DNA of 64,000 bases from Streptomyces sp. NBC_01016 (GTDB lineage Bacteria > Actinomycetota > Actinomycetes > Streptomycetales > Streptomycetaceae): contig NZ_JAPEOQ010000001.1 in the NCBI RefSeq assembly GCF_026341035.1, positions 4,526,001-4,590,000 of the forward strand, written 5' to 3'. Below the pieces are notes generated by a model, which saw nothing but the letters and a program-made list of their open reading frames with translations, had not been told where the DNA came from and searched no databases. How positions within the stretch are numbered: position 1 is the first letter of the stretch; each line of letters begins with the position of its first letter. This document shows positions 63,931 through 64,000 of this stretch, piece after piece. Position numbers and translations under genes: made by a program.

Positions 63931-64000
63931 GAGCCCAAGCACCTCGCACGCAGGCCGCTGCAGCAGACCAGCATGCAGGCGAAGGTCGCCGAAGAGCTGC
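63925..64000 (+). CDS. GntR-type regulator, N-terminal fragment
   Basis: The frame opens with ATG at 63925 and runs off the window after 25 codons (MQEPKHLARRPLQQTSMQAK then VAEEL). An Arg-rich stretch before a first helix with LRRPLxxxxxxQVAEEL-like spacing is how many GntR-family proteins start, and the adjacent operator-like repeats fit. Only this much is visible, so the family call rests mainly on context. It would control the whole 56-64 kb locus. Confidence 0.5.
   Translation, partial: MQEPKHLARRPLQQTSMQAKVAEEL

Noticed and set aside
1..64000. tRNA, rRNA, riboswitch or secondary-metabolite cluster
   Set aside because: No cloverleaf, rRNA segment, conserved riboswitch core, or PKS/NRPS/terpene genes were recognised on either strand; I could not run covariance models.

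Overview
The window is chromosomal DNA from a high-GC actinomycete, most probably a Streptomyces. Third codon positions are almost always G or C, GTG and TTG starts are common, genes are packed in short operons, and many one-component regulators (TetR, LysR, GntR, LacI, ROK, XRE/MmyB, GbsR) sit next to small catabolic operons. I see no rRNA, tRNA, CRISPR array, phage genes or intact transposase. This is accessory metabolic DNA: about ten self-contained sugar, organic-acid and heterocycle catabolic modules, each with its own regulator and often a visible operator.

Layout. 1-9.9 kb: the end of an NTF2-like gene, a TetR/hydrolase pair, an MmyB-type regulator with a PLP dehydratase, an aldo/keto reductase, an ornithine cyclodeaminase-like gene with a repeated C-terminus, and a GbsR-type regulator divergent from DUF4097 and hydrolase genes. 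9.9-14.2 kb: a lipoprotein, then a MatC-like carrier and PrpF-like isomerase divergent from a LysR gene; a MITE-like element sits between operator and LysR start. 14.3-22.8 kb: a six-gene operon for oligosaccharide uptake and hydrolysis (binding protein, two permeases, LacI, GH5-like, GH3) behind a 16-bp perfect palindrome. 22.9-27.6 kb: GNAT, an ECF41 sigma module with its predicted promoter, and an SDR/TetR pair with twin operators. 27.6-33.7 kb: GntR, MFS carrier, zinc dehydrogenase, mannonate-type dehydrogenase and ManD, which fits a hexonate (L-gulonate-like) pathway. 33.7-41.4 kb: a beta-oxidation-like module (CoA-transferase, MaoC hydratase, 3-hydroxyacyl-CoA dehydrogenase, thiolase, MHS carrier) around a LysR gene. 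41.4-48.5 kb: a ROK-regulated Gfo/Idh/MocA and sugar isomerase cluster. 48.6-52.5 kb: a glycine-betaine ABC system and LysR. 53.1-55.9 kb: IolG/IolC pair and an acetyltransferase.

56.4-64 kb holds the most interesting locus. An NCS1 permease and a SnoaL-flavin reductase fusion are divergent from a tightly coupled operon: two DUF1185 genes, alpha/beta hydrolase, aldehyde dehydrogenase, 4-oxalocrotonate tautomerase-like protein and a luciferase-like flavin monooxygenase. A GntR-type gene, cut by the window edge, follows. The 10-mer TTGYATGGCA lies at or near +1 of the promoters at both ends, two of the three predicted promoters would give leaderless mRNAs, and the enzyme set looks like a two-component monooxygenase pathway for an imported N-heterocycle. 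The substrate cannot be read from sequence.

A second theme is the number of short tandem duplications (15-34 bp, 2-4 copies) at gene boundaries, often across the stop codon of one gene.
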